Below are positions 41,901 to 50,297 of a stretch of 64,000 nucleotides of DNA, piece after piece. The notes beneath the pieces were generated by a model. It was not told the DNA's origin and did no database searches. It saw only the letters and a list, made by a program, of their open reading frames with translations. The DNA comes from Nocardioides plantarum (GTDB lineage Bacteria; Actinomycetota; Actinomycetes; Propionibacteriales; Nocardioidaceae): NCBI RefSeq assembly GCF_006346395.1, contig NZ_VDMS01000003.1:62001-126000 (forward strand), in the 5' to 3' direction. Position 1 is the stretch's first letter. Each line of letters opens with the position of its first letter. Made by a program: the position numbers and the translations under genes.

Positions 41901-43434
41901 GGCGACGGGCACCCGCACCGTCTCGGTGACGGTCGCCGACACCGACGCCACCCCGGGCACGCCTGCCGGCACCGTCGCCTTCACCGACCAGACGACCGGC
42001 GACGCCCTGTGCACCGCCACCGTCGCGTCCGGCGTCGCGTCCTGCACGTTCTCGGCTCCCGCTACCCGCACCTATCGGGTCGTCGCCACGCTGACGAGCG
42101 CCCGCTACACCGGGGCCTCGGCCGCGGCCACGCTCCTCGTGCTCGCCACGCCGATCCCGACGCTCACGACCGGCGGCAACGCGGCCGGCGGCGACTTCAC
42201 GGCGGCCTCGTCCGACGCGCTGTCCACCACGCCGACCATCACCGCCGAGGCCTCCGAGGTCGACGGCGACGACATCACCGCGAGCGCCTCCGGTCTGCCG
42301 GACGGCTTCGACCTGACTCGGACGACCACGTCCGCCGACGGCACCCGCCCCGGCACCACCCGGTTCGAGGTGACCGGCGTGGCCGACGTCGACCCCGGGT
42401 CCTACGACGTCACCGCCACTGTCTCCGACGGGGCCGGCAACGCGGGCGACCGGACGGTCGACTTCACGATCGTCGTGGTCAAGGACGCAGCGACCGTGAC
42501 CTACACCGGTGACACGGCCGAGACCGTGGGCCCGGTGACCGTCTCGGCCACCGTGGCCGACGGCGAAGCCACCCCGGGCACCCCCGCGGGCACCGTCGCC
42601 TTCAGCGACCAGACCACCGGTGACGCCCTGTGCACCGCGACGGTCACCTCCGGCGTGGCCTCCTGCACGTTCTCGCCGACCTCCGCGCGTACCTACCAGG
42701 TCGTCGCCACCCTGACGAGCCCCCGCTACACCGGGGCCTCGTCCCCGACGGCCCTCGTGGTGAGCGCCGGTGACACCACCGCGCCGCAGACGAGCATCAC
42801 CACCGGACCCGCCCAGAGCAGCACCCAGCTGGCCCGCGACGTGTCCTTCGCCTTCGCCTCGTCCGAGAGCGGGTCGACCTTCACCTGCACGCTCAACGGC
42901 AACGAGGTCGGCTGTGCCGACGGCACCCTCACCCGGTCCCTGCTGCCGGCCGGCACCTACGACCTCTACGTCGCCGCCACCGACGCCGCGGGCAACACCG
43001 ACGCGACGCCGGTCCGTCGCCGGTTCTACGTGCCGGTCGACGACGCGCGCCTGCGCATCGTCAAGGGCACCTGGAAGCGCGTCAGTGCCTCCGGCTACTT
43101 CCGTAGCACCTACGTGGCGGCGACCCGGAAGACCTCCACGCTGAGCTACCCCGTGGTCAAGGCGACGTCGCTGGCCCTGGTGCTCAGCAACGCCCAGAGC
43201 TTCGGGTCGGTCGACGTCTTCCTCGGCGACACCAAGCTGGCGACGATCAACGCCAAGGGCACCGCCCGCAAGCTGCGGGTGGCCGCCATCGCCACGTTCA
43301 CCACGCCCCGGTCGGGGACCCTGCGGATCGTGAGCCGCACCGACGCCCAGGTCCGGATCGACGGGCTCGTCGTCCGCACCTCCGCCTTCACCCCGATGGC
43401 GGCCGGGCGGCCACTGCGTTCCGGCGCTCTCTGA
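38935..43434 (+). CDS. Large secreted reprolysin-like zinc metalloprotease with Ig-like repeats
   Basis: A 1,499-residue exported protein. A signal peptide (SLLSVTTAAAVVAGLVATVA, cleavage near AEA) precedes a propeptide-like region. The metalloprotease domain spans about 235-480, with zinc motif HEMGHQFAGNHTF near residue 398 and a Met-turn candidate in VTVMAYAGICG. A beta-sandwich region (about 480-860) follows, then two nearly identical 205-residue units, an Ig-like domain with TFTCTLNG, and a C-terminal beta domain rich in Lys/Arg and Ser. No LPxTG signal or membrane anchor is visible at the end, so it is probably released or held by wall binding. It acts outside the cell; the target is unknown. 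Confidence 0.9.
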   Translation: MPVVPRSRSLLSVTTAAAVVAGLVATVAPPAEAVPTARSAATVVAAAADPGDVWTEVSERPQARRAGLRQRVAPSAYAAYHLDLGTLSSRLGSAPAERSSAKPLVIEVPAPDGELVEFAVTESPVMEPGLAAAHPEITTYAGTTTGGAPASIRLDVTPMGFHASVRGPGASWYVDPAYNGTDQGADALYLSYDGEDLPARDQRLIEPEKAGMAAAARRAAARVAGDPGVGEGGGAVAVQRTYRLALVTDPSYTQYFTSSTDPAVVNPIVTAEKVTLMSRVNQVYGDDLSVRMLLVDGNDALNFNTDAQFLGANGPCGNVACYTSADVGCGDVIDTNRFVVGQIIGADKYDIGHIMFGPDGDGGGVAYLGAVGTTIKAGGCTGLNPPTGDGFAIDYVAHEMGHQFAGNHTFNGTTGSCAGGNREAATSVEPGSGVTVMAYAGICGIDNLQNHSDPYFSQRSQTEIAAFTRSNPGAVQEIQNIALSGFTTAGESFTISYGGTPSTVTVGTNYTAAGLKTALEAAEPSGATATVSGSKGTSFGTGANGFQVTWSGTADIPTPTVALVTGTFTAIVGTFDNGGPETNQGFANPAPTGNRNPTVTAPVAKTIPLRTPFALTGSATDPDDDALVYSWEQNNQGGTTGTTLSSNTKSSGPLFRVFGTYANVGSAGTQQYHSPGLNIAGTSPTRSFPDAAQVAAGQTNAATGSCPTLTGTGTADTVALRCFSEFLPTTARSLSFRLTARDLGGPDGGSDGGTSFADTAITVGTAGPFLITSQGTATSVTGNESGSLTWNVASTNTATYATDVKISFSTDGGLTFPTVLAASTPNDGTETITWPNVATTQGRIKVEAVGNYFYDVNDGNISITPGSDAPTLTTGGNAAGATFDAASSDALSTTPSITASSSSVDGTAITATASGLPAGLSLTRGTSSAAGVRPGTTSFTVTGTADVDPGSYPVTVTVGDGVAANQTVSFTIVVAKDTATLTYTGDTAGATGTRTVSVTVADTDATPGTPAGTVAFTDQTTGDALCTATVASGVASCTFSAPATRTYRVVATLTSARYTGASAAATLLVLATPIPTLTTGGNAAGGDFTAASSDALSTTPTITAEASEVDGDDITASASGLPDGFDLTRTTTSADGTRPGTTRFEVTGVADVDPGSYDVTATVSDGAGNAGDRTVDFTIVVVKDAATVTYTGDTAETVGPVTVSATVADGEATPGTPAGTVAFSDQTTGDALCTATVTSGVASCTFSPTSARTYQVVATLTSPRYTGASSPTALVVSAGDTTAPQTSITTGPAQSSTQLARDVSFAFASSESGSTFTCTLNGNEVGCADGTLTRSLLPAGTYDLYVAATDAAGNTDATPVRRRFYVPVDDARLRIVKGTWKRVSASGYFRSTYVAATRKTSTLSYPVVKATSLALVLSNAQSFGSVDVFLGDTKLATINAKGTARKLRVAAIATFTTPRSGTLRIVSRTDAQVRIDGLVVRTSAFTPMAAGRPLRSGAL
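41542..42771 (+). repeat. Two direct 615-bp repeats inside the metalloprotease gene
   Basis: Unit 1 starts with CCGACGCTGACCACCGGTGG at 41542 and unit 2 with CCGACGCTCACGACCGGCGG at 42157. Each encodes about 205 residues: an Ig-like putative adhesion half (TLTTGGNAAG...) and a second Ig-like half (TYTGDTA... to the GASS/GASA end). The DNA has diverged at third positions and some codons. The copy number could change by recombination. Confidence 0.85.
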
Positions 43435-43458
43435 GGGTCCGCCGACCTCCCGGCCCGG

Positions 43459-43866
43459 TCACCCGACCAGCAGACAGAACGGGTGGCCGGCCGGGTCGGC
43501 GAGCACCCACAAGGGCTCCTCGGAGTCGGTGCGGTCGAGCAGCACGCGGGCCCCGAGCTCCTCGGCCCGACGCCGGTGCCGGTCGAGCTCGGCCACGTCG
43601 TCGACCCGGAGGTCGAGGTGCAGCTGCATGGGCACGTCGGCGTCCGGCCACGTCGAGGGCGTCAGCTCGGCGACCTGCTGGAAGGCCAGCACCCGGCGTC
43701 CCTCGGGATCGAGGAGCACCAGCCAGTCGGCGTCGTCCGGACCGTCGTCGTCGGGGGGCTCGTCACCCGGCCGGTAGCCCAGACCGAGCAGCTGACGATA
43801 GAACTCGGCCAGTGCGCGACAGTCCGTGGCGTCGAGCGCGGTGTGCATCAGCTGCGGGTAGCCCAT
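43459..43866 (-). CDS. VOC-family (glyoxalase-like) protein
   Basis: A 135-residue vicinal-oxygen-chelate fold protein with two beta-alpha-beta-beta-beta modules: HTALDATDCRALAEFYRQLLGLGY and QLHLDLRVDDVAELDRHRRR. Metal-ligand candidates are His8 and a His in QLHLDLRV, plus a C-terminal acid; DPAGHPFCLLVG is the usual end. Members include resistance proteins and dioxygenases; specificity is unknown. Two ATG codons are near 43866; the one given makes the common MGYPQLMHTALD start. Confidence 0.85.
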   Translation of the reverse strand: MGYPQLMHTALDATDCRALAEFYRQLLGLGYRPGDEPPDDDGPDDADWLVLLDPEGRRVLAFQQVAELTPSTWPDADVPMQLHLDLRVDDVAELDRHRRRAEELGARVLLDRTDSEEPLWVLADPAGHPFCLLVG

Positions 43867-43918
43867 GGCCCCATCATGCGGGGTGCCCTCTCGCGCGCCG
43901 GTCGGTCATGATGCAGGC

Positions 43919-45496
43919 GTGGTGCGTCGTCCGGTCCCTGTCGCGCGTCAGGTCCTCCTGCTCCAGGTCGGCGTCGTCGTCGTCCTCGTGCTGGCCCTGC
44001 TCGGCGTCGCGGCGTACGACGCCCGCGGCGACGCCCGGGGCGAGGCGACGGACCGCTCGCTCGCCGTGGCGCGCGCGGTGGCCGACTCGCCGACGGTGGT
44101 CGAGGCGCTAGCGACCGCCGACCCGTCGGCCCGGCTGCAACCGTTCGCCGAGCAGGTGCGCCGCGACACCAGCGTCGACTTCATCACGATCATGGCCCTC
44201 GACCGAACCCGCTTCACCCACCCCGATCCCGCCAACATCGGCAAGCCGTTCATCGGCGACCTGGGCGACGCCCCGCGGGGTGGCACCTTCACCCAGGAGT
44301 ACGCCGGCACCCTGGGCCCGTCGATGCGTGCCGTCGTCCCGGTGCGCGACCCGGCAGGCGTGGTGGTCGCGCTGGTGTCGGTCGGCATCACGGTCACCTC
44401 GATCCAGGACCGGCTGCGTGACGACGTGGTCTCGATCGGCATCGCCTCGACGCCGGTGCTCCTGGTCGGGCTCGTCGGAGTCTGGTTGCTGAGCCGTCGG
44501 CTGCGACGCCAGACCCACGGCCTCGGCGAGCTCGAGATCACCCGCATGTACGAGTACTACTCGGCCGTCCTGCACGCCGTGCGCGAGGGTCTGCTGCTCA
44601 TCGATCCGGCCGGCAAGGTGCAGCTGGTCAACGACGAGGCGCGACGGCTGCTCGACCTGCCCGACGACGTCGTGGGCCGTCAGGTGCAGGACCTCGGCCT
44701 CGCACCGGCCCTCGTCGACGCCGCGCTGAGCCTGCGTCCGGAGACCGACGACCTCTACGTCGCCGGCGACCGGATGCTGGTGGTCAGCTCGGCCCCGGCC
44801 CGCTGGGACGGTCGCTCCGTCAGCGCGGTCGTCAGCCTGCGCGACCACACCGAGCTCCAGGCCGTCACGGGCGAGCTCGCGGCCGTGCGCGGCCTGACCG
44901 ACGCGCTGCGGGCCCAGAACCACGAGGCGGCCAACCGGCTGCACACGGTGGTGTCCCTGTTCGAGATCGGTCGCCCCGACGACGCGGTCGCGTTCGCCAC
45001 CGAGGAGCTCGACGGGGCGCAGCACCTGGCCGACGCGGTGGTCGACGCGGTCGGCGACCCGGCCGTGTCGGCGCTGCTGCTCGGCAAGACCGCCGCGGCC
45101 CGCGAGCGGGGGATCGACCTCAGCGTCGTCGGGTCGCTCGGGGGCGACGTACCCGCCCGTGACCTGGTCACCGTCGTCGGCAACCTGGTCGACAACGCCT
45201 TCGACGCGCTCGACGGCCGGGTCGGCGAGCGCCGGGTCCGGGTGGTCCTGGGGGGCACCGACGCCCCGGTGGTCACGGTGGAGGACAGCGGCTCCGGGCT
45301 CAGCGACGACGAGGCCGACCACGTGCTCGAGCGCGGCTGGTCGACCAAGGCCGACGACCGCGGGGTCGGCCTCGCGCTGGTCAACCAGGTCGCGCGGCGG
45401 CACGGGGGAGCGGTCCGCATCGGACGCTCCGACCTCGGCGGTGCGGCCTTCACCGTCGACCTGGGTCGTCCGGTGCGCCCCGGCGGTGCCCGGTGA
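43919..45496 (+). CDS. CitA/DcuS-type sensor histidine kinase
   Basis: A 525-residue membrane sensor kinase. Two membrane helices (about 8-31 and 170-195) bracket an extracytoplasmic Cache/PAS-like sensor domain; a cytoplasmic PAS domain (about 210-300) follows. The phosphorylated His is His335 in QNHEAANRLHT, the modified H-box of the CitA/DcuS family. The ATPase domain has NLVDNAFDAL, GSGLSDDE and GVGLALVNQVARRHGG. Such kinases sense di- or tricarboxylates. The usual transporter gene is not adjacent. GTG 43919 or 43922 are both possible starts. The stop overlaps the response regulator start. Confidence 0.9.
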   Translation: MVRRPVPVARQVLLLQVGVVVVLVLALLGVAAYDARGDARGEATDRSLAVARAVADSPTVVEALATADPSARLQPFAEQVRRDTSVDFITIMALDRTRFTHPDPANIGKPFIGDLGDAPRGGTFTQEYAGTLGPSMRAVVPVRDPAGVVVALVSVGITVTSIQDRLRDDVVSIGIASTPVLLVGLVGVWLLSRRLRRQTHGLGELEITRMYEYYSAVLHAVREGLLLIDPAGKVQLVNDEARRLLDLPDDVVGRQVQDLGLAPALVDAALSLRPETDDLYVAGDRMLVVSSAPARWDGRSVSAVVSLRDHTELQAVTGELAAVRGLTDALRAQNHEAANRLHTVVSLFEIGRPDDAVAFATEELDGAQHLADAVVDAVGDPAVSALLLGKTAAARERGIDLSVVGSLGGDVPARDLVTVVGNLVDNAFDALDGRVGERRVRVVLGGTDAPVVTVEDSGSGLSDDEADHVLERGWSTKADDRGVGLALVNQVARRHGGAVRIGRSDLGGAAFTVDLGRPVRPGGAR

Positions 45497-46167
45497 GCGA
45501 CATCCGCGTCCTGGTCGTCGAGGACGACCCGCTCACCGCCCAGGCGCACGCGACGTACGTCGGACGCCTCGACGGGTTCGTGCTCGCCGGGGTCGCCCAC
45601 AGCGCGGGCGAGGCCGCACGGGTGCTCGAGGACCGGGGGAGCGTCGACCTGGTGCTCCTCGACATGCACCTGCCCGACGGTCACGGGCTCGGGCTGCTGC
45701 AGCGGCTGCGGGCGGCCGGCGACCTGGTCGACGTGATCGCGGTGACCGCGGCCCGCGAGACCGAGGTGGTCCGGCGGGCGATGGCCCACGGCATCTCGTT
45801 CTACCTCCTCAAGCCGTTCACGTTCGCCACGTTCCGTGCCCGTCTCGAGCAGTACGCCGAGTTCCGCGCACACGTCGCCACGGCCCCCGACGAGGTCGTG
45901 CAGGACGAGGTCGACCGGATGCTGGGCGCGCTGCGGCCCGTGGCCTCCGAGCTCCCCAAGGGGATGAGCGCCGAGACGCTGCGTGCCGTGGTGGCGGTGG
46001 TGCGCGAGGCTGACGGTCCACGCTCGGCGAGCGAGGTCGCCGCCGCGCTCGGGGCGTCGCGAGTCACCGCTCGGCGCTACCTCGAGCACCTTGCCGACTC
46101 CGGCATGCTGCAGCGCGGGCAGCGCTACGGCTCCGGACGGCCCGAGGTGGAGTACGCCGCCCGCTAG
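45493..46167 (+). CDS. CitB/DcuR-type response regulator
   Basis: A 224-residue response regulator. The receiver domain (1-120) has the acid pocket VVEDDPLTAQ, phospho-acceptor Asp57 in VLLDMHLPDGHG, a switch Thr in AVTAARE, and Lys in LLKPF. The C-terminal winged-helix region (RSASEVAAALGASRVTARRYLEHL) is the DcuR/CitB type. It is translationally coupled to the upstream kinase by a GTGA overlap. Its targets are unknown; candidates are carboxylate transport genes elsewhere or the neighbouring secreted proteins. Its stop codon is next to a strong hairpin. Confidence 0.92.
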   Translation: MSDIRVLVVEDDPLTAQAHATYVGRLDGFVLAGVAHSAGEAARVLEDRGSVDLVLLDMHLPDGHGLGLLQRLRAAGDLVDVIAVTAARETEVVRRAMAHGISFYLLKPFTFATFRARLEQYAEFRAHVATAPDEVVQDEVDRMLGALRPVASELPKGMSAETLRAVVAVVREADGPRSASEVAAALGASRVTARRYLEHLADSGMLQRGQRYGSGRPEVEYAAR

Positions 46168-46218
46168 GGCGTGTCTCTCAATCAGGGGTGGCGCCGCCCA
46201 GGATTGTGAGACACGCCC
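46167..46218. terminator. Strong hairpin between convergent genes, probable bidirectional terminator
   Basis: Arms of 17 nt, GGGCGTGTCTCTCAATC (46167-46183) and GATTGTGAGACACGCCC (46202-46218), pair with one mismatch around an 18-nt loop that is itself GC-palindromic. The left arm starts at the last base of the response-regulator stop. No U-run is present in either direction. It sits between two convergent genes, which favours a terminator, but the perfect repeat-like form also resembles an insertion element end. Confidence 0.6.
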
Positions 46219-46242
46219 GAGGCGGCGCACCCCACCCTCGGG

Positions 46243-48999
46243 TCAGTCACGCCCGACGACGACCTCGCCGTGGTGGCGGGTCACGGACGTCGCCGTCGAC
46301 GTCCGGCCGTTGATGGCTGCGCTGCCCGGACGGGCGGGCACCCCGGTGCCGTTCATGGTCGCCGAGGCGCTTCCGAAGTCACCGCCGGCCGTGAGGGTCC
46401 GGGTGACCGGCCCGGCGCTGGTGGGGCGGAAGGCGATCGAGATCGTGCACCAGCTGTGCGGCTGGATGACGTCGATGGACAGGACACAGGTGAAGTCGCC
46501 CGGGATGTCGAGCATGAACGGGGTCTGGCTGCTGACCGAGTTGATCGGGGCACCGCTCTCGGTCGTGTTGACCACCCGGAAGACCTTGATCGTCGAGCTG
46601 CCGACCGGCTGGGCGCCGTAGTCGTAGACCGCTGGCACCATCGTGACGCCCAGCGGGGCCGAGACTCCGGCCAGGGGGACCGTCGGGGCACCAGGCCCGT
46701 TCACGGTGGCGGTCGCCGACTTCTCGTCGGCGAGCGTCAGGGGAGCGAACTGCAGGGTGACCGTGCAGGACGCCCCCCCGGCCAGCGGACCGGAGCAGGT
46801 GGTGTCCTGCACGGTGAACTCGATCGCGTCGGTGCCCGAGATCGTCACGGTGGGCGTCGCGGCGGTGGCCAGGTCGCCGGTGTTGGTGACCGTGAGGACC
46901 TGGGTGCCCGTCGTGGACGGTGCGTAGGCGCCGAACTGGATGGCGCTCCGGTCGACGGTCAGCGCCGCAGGCGCCAGGCCGGTGCCGGAGAGGTCGACGC
47001 GGACCGCGGTGCCGTTGGCGACGTACTCGACGTACCCGGTGGCCGGTCCGGAGGAGGCGGGAGCGAACCGGGCGGTGAAGGTGCAGGTGCCCTGCGCCGG
47101 GACGGTCGCCGCCACGCAGCTGCTGTCGATCGCGAACGGCCCGATGATGGTCTGGCTGCTGACGAACACCGCGGTGAGGCGGTGGTTGGTGAGGGTGAAG
47201 GACTGGGTGTCGCTGGTGTCGCCGACCGGGATGCCGCCGAAGTTGTAGGTGGTGGGGGCGATGGTCAGGGCCAGGGGGCTGCCGGTGAGGTCGGTGGTGA
47301 CGGTGCCGCCGGGGGTGGCGGTCACGGACAGCTGGGCGGTCTGCTGGTTGGTCCCGGTGCCGGTGTAGGTGACCTCGACGGTGCAGGTGGCGTCACCGGC
47401 CAGGGCGGTGGTGCAGGTGTTGGTGGTGATGGTGAAGGCGGTGTCGCCGGTGAGGTCGACGGTCGGGACGCCGGTGGGGGTGTCGCCGTCGTTGGTGATG
47501 GTGAAGGTGTGCTGGCTGGCGGCGCCGGTGTAGCCGTAGTCGTAGGCGGTGGTGTCGATGGACAGTGCGGGTTCGGTCTGTCCGAGGCCGGTCAGGTCCG
47601 AGGTGGTGGTGGCGCCGGGGGTGGCCGAGGCGGTGAGCGAGGCGGTGGCCTGACCGGCGGCGGTGGGGGCGAACAGGACGTCGATGGTGCAGGACGCACC
47701 GGCCGGCAGGGCGGCGGTGCAGGCGTTGTCGTCGATGGTGAACTGCGCGGCGTCATCCCCGGTCAGGGCGATGGTGGGGGTGCCGGTGGTGACGTCGCCG
47801 TCGTTGGTCAGGGTGAAGGTCCGGGCCTCGGACTGCTGGCCGATCACGGTAGCGGGCAGGGCGGCCGTGGCGGGGTCGAGGCTGAGCTCGGCGGGGGCCA
47901 GGCCGGTGCCGGTGAGCTCGGCGGTCGTGGTGCCGCCGGGGGTGGCGCTCACGGTGAGGTCGGTGGTGGCCGCGCCGCGGGTGGTGGGGGTGAAGGTGGC
48001 GGTCACGGTGCACGTCGCACCGGGGGCCAGGGCGGCGGTGCAGGTGGTGGTGGTGATGTCGAACTCGGTGGAGCCGCCCAGGGAGACCACCGGGACGCCG
48101 GAGGGCAGGTTGCCGGTGTTGGTCACGGTGAAGGTGACCGGCTCGGAGGTGGCATCGAGGAGGGTGTCGTCGTACAGGGCGCTGTCGGGGCTGATGCTCA
48201 GCGTGGCGGCGCCCAGGCCGGTGCCGGTCAGGCCGATCGAGGCGATCCCGCCGCGGGGGCTGGAGGCGATCAGGTTGCTGGCGGCCTCACCGGGGGTGGT
48301 GGGGGCGTAGGTGACCTTGACCCGGCAGGAGTCGCCGGGGTCCAGGGAGGACCCGCAGGTCGAGGACTGTGCGGTGAAGGCGGGGTCGCCGTTGAAGGAG
48401 ATGGTGACGGTGCCGGAGGTGGCGTGACCACGGTTGGTGATGGTGACCTCCTTGGTGGAGGTCTCACCGACCGGGACCTGGCCGAAGGCCAGGGTGGTGG
48501 GGGAGGCGGCCAGTCGGGCGGCGCCGATGGTGATGGTGGGGCTGGAGTCGCGGCAGGACTGGGATCCGATGGGGCCCAGGCAGGCGCGCAGTGCGTAGCG
48601 TCCGGCGGGCACGCGCAGCGGCGCGGTGGTGGTGTCGCGCACCGTGGTGCTCTTGGACGGGGCCAGGGAGGCCACGGTGGTGGTGGCCAGTCCGTAGGTC
48701 GTGGTGCCGTCGGTGAGGTAGAGCCGGACCGAGCGGGTGGGCTGGCGTACGCCGCTGACGTTCTTGATCGTCGCGCTGGACTTGATCGTGGTGCCGGTGG
48801 TGGTCGCGGTGCTGGTGGCGTAGGCCGCGGTGACCCGCAGCTGGTAGGTCGGCTGGGGGTCGGCGGGCATGGCCTGCGCACCGGGTGCGAGGACCGCGTT
48901 GCCGGCCACGAGAAGGGTCAGAGCAAGAAGGGCGGTGACCGCAGAGCGGCCCTGAGTCCAGGCGTGGCCCGACCACGCAGCGGCTGAGGTACGTCTCAT
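46243..48999 (-). CDS. Secreted choice-of-anchor-D repeat protein
   Basis: A 918-residue exported protein. The signal peptide runs from SAVTALLALTLLVAGNAVLA to AQA (cleavage near residue 43). A first beta domain of about 115 residues (YQLRVTAAYATSTATTTG...) is followed by about seven ASPM-SPD2-Hydin / choice-of-anchor-D Ig-like repeats of about 100 residues, each with a NxG-type loop (VTNTGN, LTNDGD, ITNDGD) and a Cys pair such as TCTAALAPGATC that likely forms a disulfide. There is no LPxTG motif and the C-terminus is Arg-rich. It may be an adhesin or a structural surface protein. The repeats are Thr/Gly-rich. It diverges from the SGNH lipoprotein gene. Confidence 0.85.
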   Translation of the reverse strand: MRRTSAAAWSGHAWTQGRSAVTALLALTLLVAGNAVLAPGAQAMPADPQPTYQLRVTAAYATSTATTTGTTIKSSATIKNVSGVRQPTRSVRLYLTDGTTTYGLATTTVASLAPSKSTTVRDTTTAPLRVPAGRYALRACLGPIGSQSCRDSSPTITIGAARLAASPTTLAFGQVPVGETSTKEVTITNRGHATSGTVTISFNGDPAFTAQSSTCGSSLDPGDSCRVKVTYAPTTPGEAASNLIASSPRGGIASIGLTGTGLGAATLSISPDSALYDDTLLDATSEPVTFTVTNTGNLPSGVPVVSLGGSTEFDITTTTCTAALAPGATCTVTATFTPTTRGAATTDLTVSATPGGTTTAELTGTGLAPAELSLDPATAALPATVIGQQSEARTFTLTNDGDVTTGTPTIALTGDDAAQFTIDDNACTAALPAGASCTIDVLFAPTAAGQATASLTASATPGATTTSDLTGLGQTEPALSIDTTAYDYGYTGAASQHTFTITNDGDTPTGVPTVDLTGDTAFTITTNTCTTALAGDATCTVEVTYTGTGTNQQTAQLSVTATPGGTVTTDLTGSPLALTIAPTTYNFGGIPVGDTSDTQSFTLTNHRLTAVFVSSQTIIGPFAIDSSCVAATVPAQGTCTFTARFAPASSGPATGYVEYVANGTAVRVDLSGTGLAPAALTVDRSAIQFGAYAPSTTGTQVLTVTNTGDLATAATPTVTISGTDAIEFTVQDTTCSGPLAGGASCTVTLQFAPLTLADEKSATATVNGPGAPTVPLAGVSAPLGVTMVPAVYDYGAQPVGSSTIKVFRVVNTTESGAPINSVSSQTPFMLDIPGDFTCVLSIDVIQPHSWCTISIAFRPTSAGPVTRTLTAGGDFGSASATMNGTGVPARPGSAAINGRTSTATSVTRHHGEVVVGRD

Positions 49000-49055
49000 G
49001 CGCCAGATTCGACCACCTCTGCACCCGGCGCGGGCGCGAATCGACGAAACTCGGC

Positions 49056-49078
49056 GTCGACTCCTCGCAAGAGTCGAC
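49056..49078. promoter_or_regulatory. Perfect small hairpin in the divergent promoter region
   Basis: GTCGACTC and GAGTCGAC flank a 7-nt loop between the anchor-D gene (start 48999) and the SGNH lipoprotein gene (start 49187). It could be an operator shared by both genes or a 5' leader structure. No binding protein is suggested. Confidence 0.35.
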
Positions 49079-49186
49079 GGCGGCGCGCCGCTGCCTGCAG
49101 GGCGTCTGTCGGTAGGGGATCATCAGGTGCAGCGACTGAGCCGGGGACGCCGCTGGTGTGCCACGCCCCTGAAGGAGCCCACGACG

Positions 49187-50281
49187 ATGAGGACCGCAGA
49201 CCTGCCGAGGCTGGTGGCGGCCCTGTGCGTCGTCGCGGTCGTGGGCTCAGGATGCGGCGGGCGGGCGCCGACGAACGGCAACCGGACGAGTGCGGCGTCG
49301 GACGCACCCACGACCTCCGCCACGGCCGACCGGTCCTACCCACCCTCGGCATCCCCGGACGCCGCGGTCCCCACCTCCGCACCCCAGGTCCGGTACGACG
49401 ACCTCGAGCCGTCCCCCGAGGACGCTTTCGAGGACAGGGCCGATCTCTACCGCGACGGCTGCCAGGTCACGATGGCCGGCGAGTCCCTGACCGGATGTAC
49501 CTACGGCGCCACGGTCGAGGACGCCACGGCCACGATCGCCGTGGTCGGCGACTCCAAGGCTGCCCAGTGGGCCCCGGCCCTGCAGGAGCTGGCTCGGACC
49601 AGGGGATGGCGGATCAGGCTCTACACCAAGTCCGCGTGCGCTCCGGTCGCCGTTCCTCTCGTCCGCGACGGCGCCGAGTTCCGCTCGTGCACGACGTACA
49701 ACCGCCTGGTCGACGACGAGCTCGCCCGCCACCCGGTCGACCTGGTCCTGGCGGGCAGCTCCGCCGACAACGCGCTCGTCACCCGCGAGCTGGCCCCGGG
49801 GGAGGACCGCGACACGGTCGCGCAGGACCTCTTCGTGCAGGGCGAGATGCAGGCCTGGGCCGGCTGGATCGCCGCCGGTAGCCGGGTCGCCGTCATCAGC
49901 GACACCCCGAAGCCGGTCGTACGACGACAGGCCTTCGATGTCCCGACGTGCCTCCGGGAGCACCGCGACGATCTCGCCGCATGCGCCTTCGACCGGGCCG
50001 CCGGCATCGCGGCCTCGGGTCGCGATGTCCAGGTGCGCGGCGTCCGCGCCGCCGGCGGGGTCGATGTGAGCCCGGCTCTCCTCGGCCGCGACGTCCCTGC
50101 CGGGCGCAGCGCCGACCTGGCGTGGATCGATCCCGTCCGGCTGGTCTGCCCCGGCACGACGTGCCAGCCGAACGACGGCGACGTCCTGGTCTACCGCGAC
50201 GGCTCCCACCTGAGCCGCACCTACGTCGAGACGCTCACCTGGCGGCTCGGGCGGGTGATGACGGCCCTCGGTCTCCCGTGA
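49187..50281 (+). CDS. SGNH-domain lipoprotein (stand-alone acyltransferase-type SGNH)
   Basis: A 364-residue lipoprotein: the signal peptide ends in the lipobox VVGSGC. A Ser/Thr/Pro-rich linker leads to the SGNH hydrolase-like domain with block I VVGDSKAAQW (the nucleophile Ser after GD), an Asn-containing SSADNAL block, and the catalytic Asp-His in DGSHLS at the end. It resembles the C-terminal SGNH domain of OafA-type polysaccharide O-acetyltransferases but lacks their membrane acyltransferase-3 part. It may act on acetylated surface sugars. The ATG has AAGGAG 9 nt upstream. A separate membrane acyltransferase might supply the acetyl group elsewhere. Confidence 0.85.
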   Translation: MRTADLPRLVAALCVVAVVGSGCGGRAPTNGNRTSAASDAPTTSATADRSYPPSASPDAAVPTSAPQVRYDDLEPSPEDAFEDRADLYRDGCQVTMAGESLTGCTYGATVEDATATIAVVGDSKAAQWAPALQELARTRGWRIRLYTKSACAPVAVPLVRDGAEFRSCTTYNRLVDDELARHPVDLVLAGSSADNALVTRELAPGEDRDTVAQDLFVQGEMQAWAGWIAAGSRVAVISDTPKPVVRRQAFDVPTCLREHRDDLAACAFDRAAGIAASGRDVQVRGVRAAGGVDVSPALLGRDVPAGRSADLAWIDPVRLVCPGTTCQPNDGDVLVYRDGSHLSRTYVETLTWRLGRVMTALGLP

Positions 50282-50297
50282 GGGGCCGGGCCTCAGG

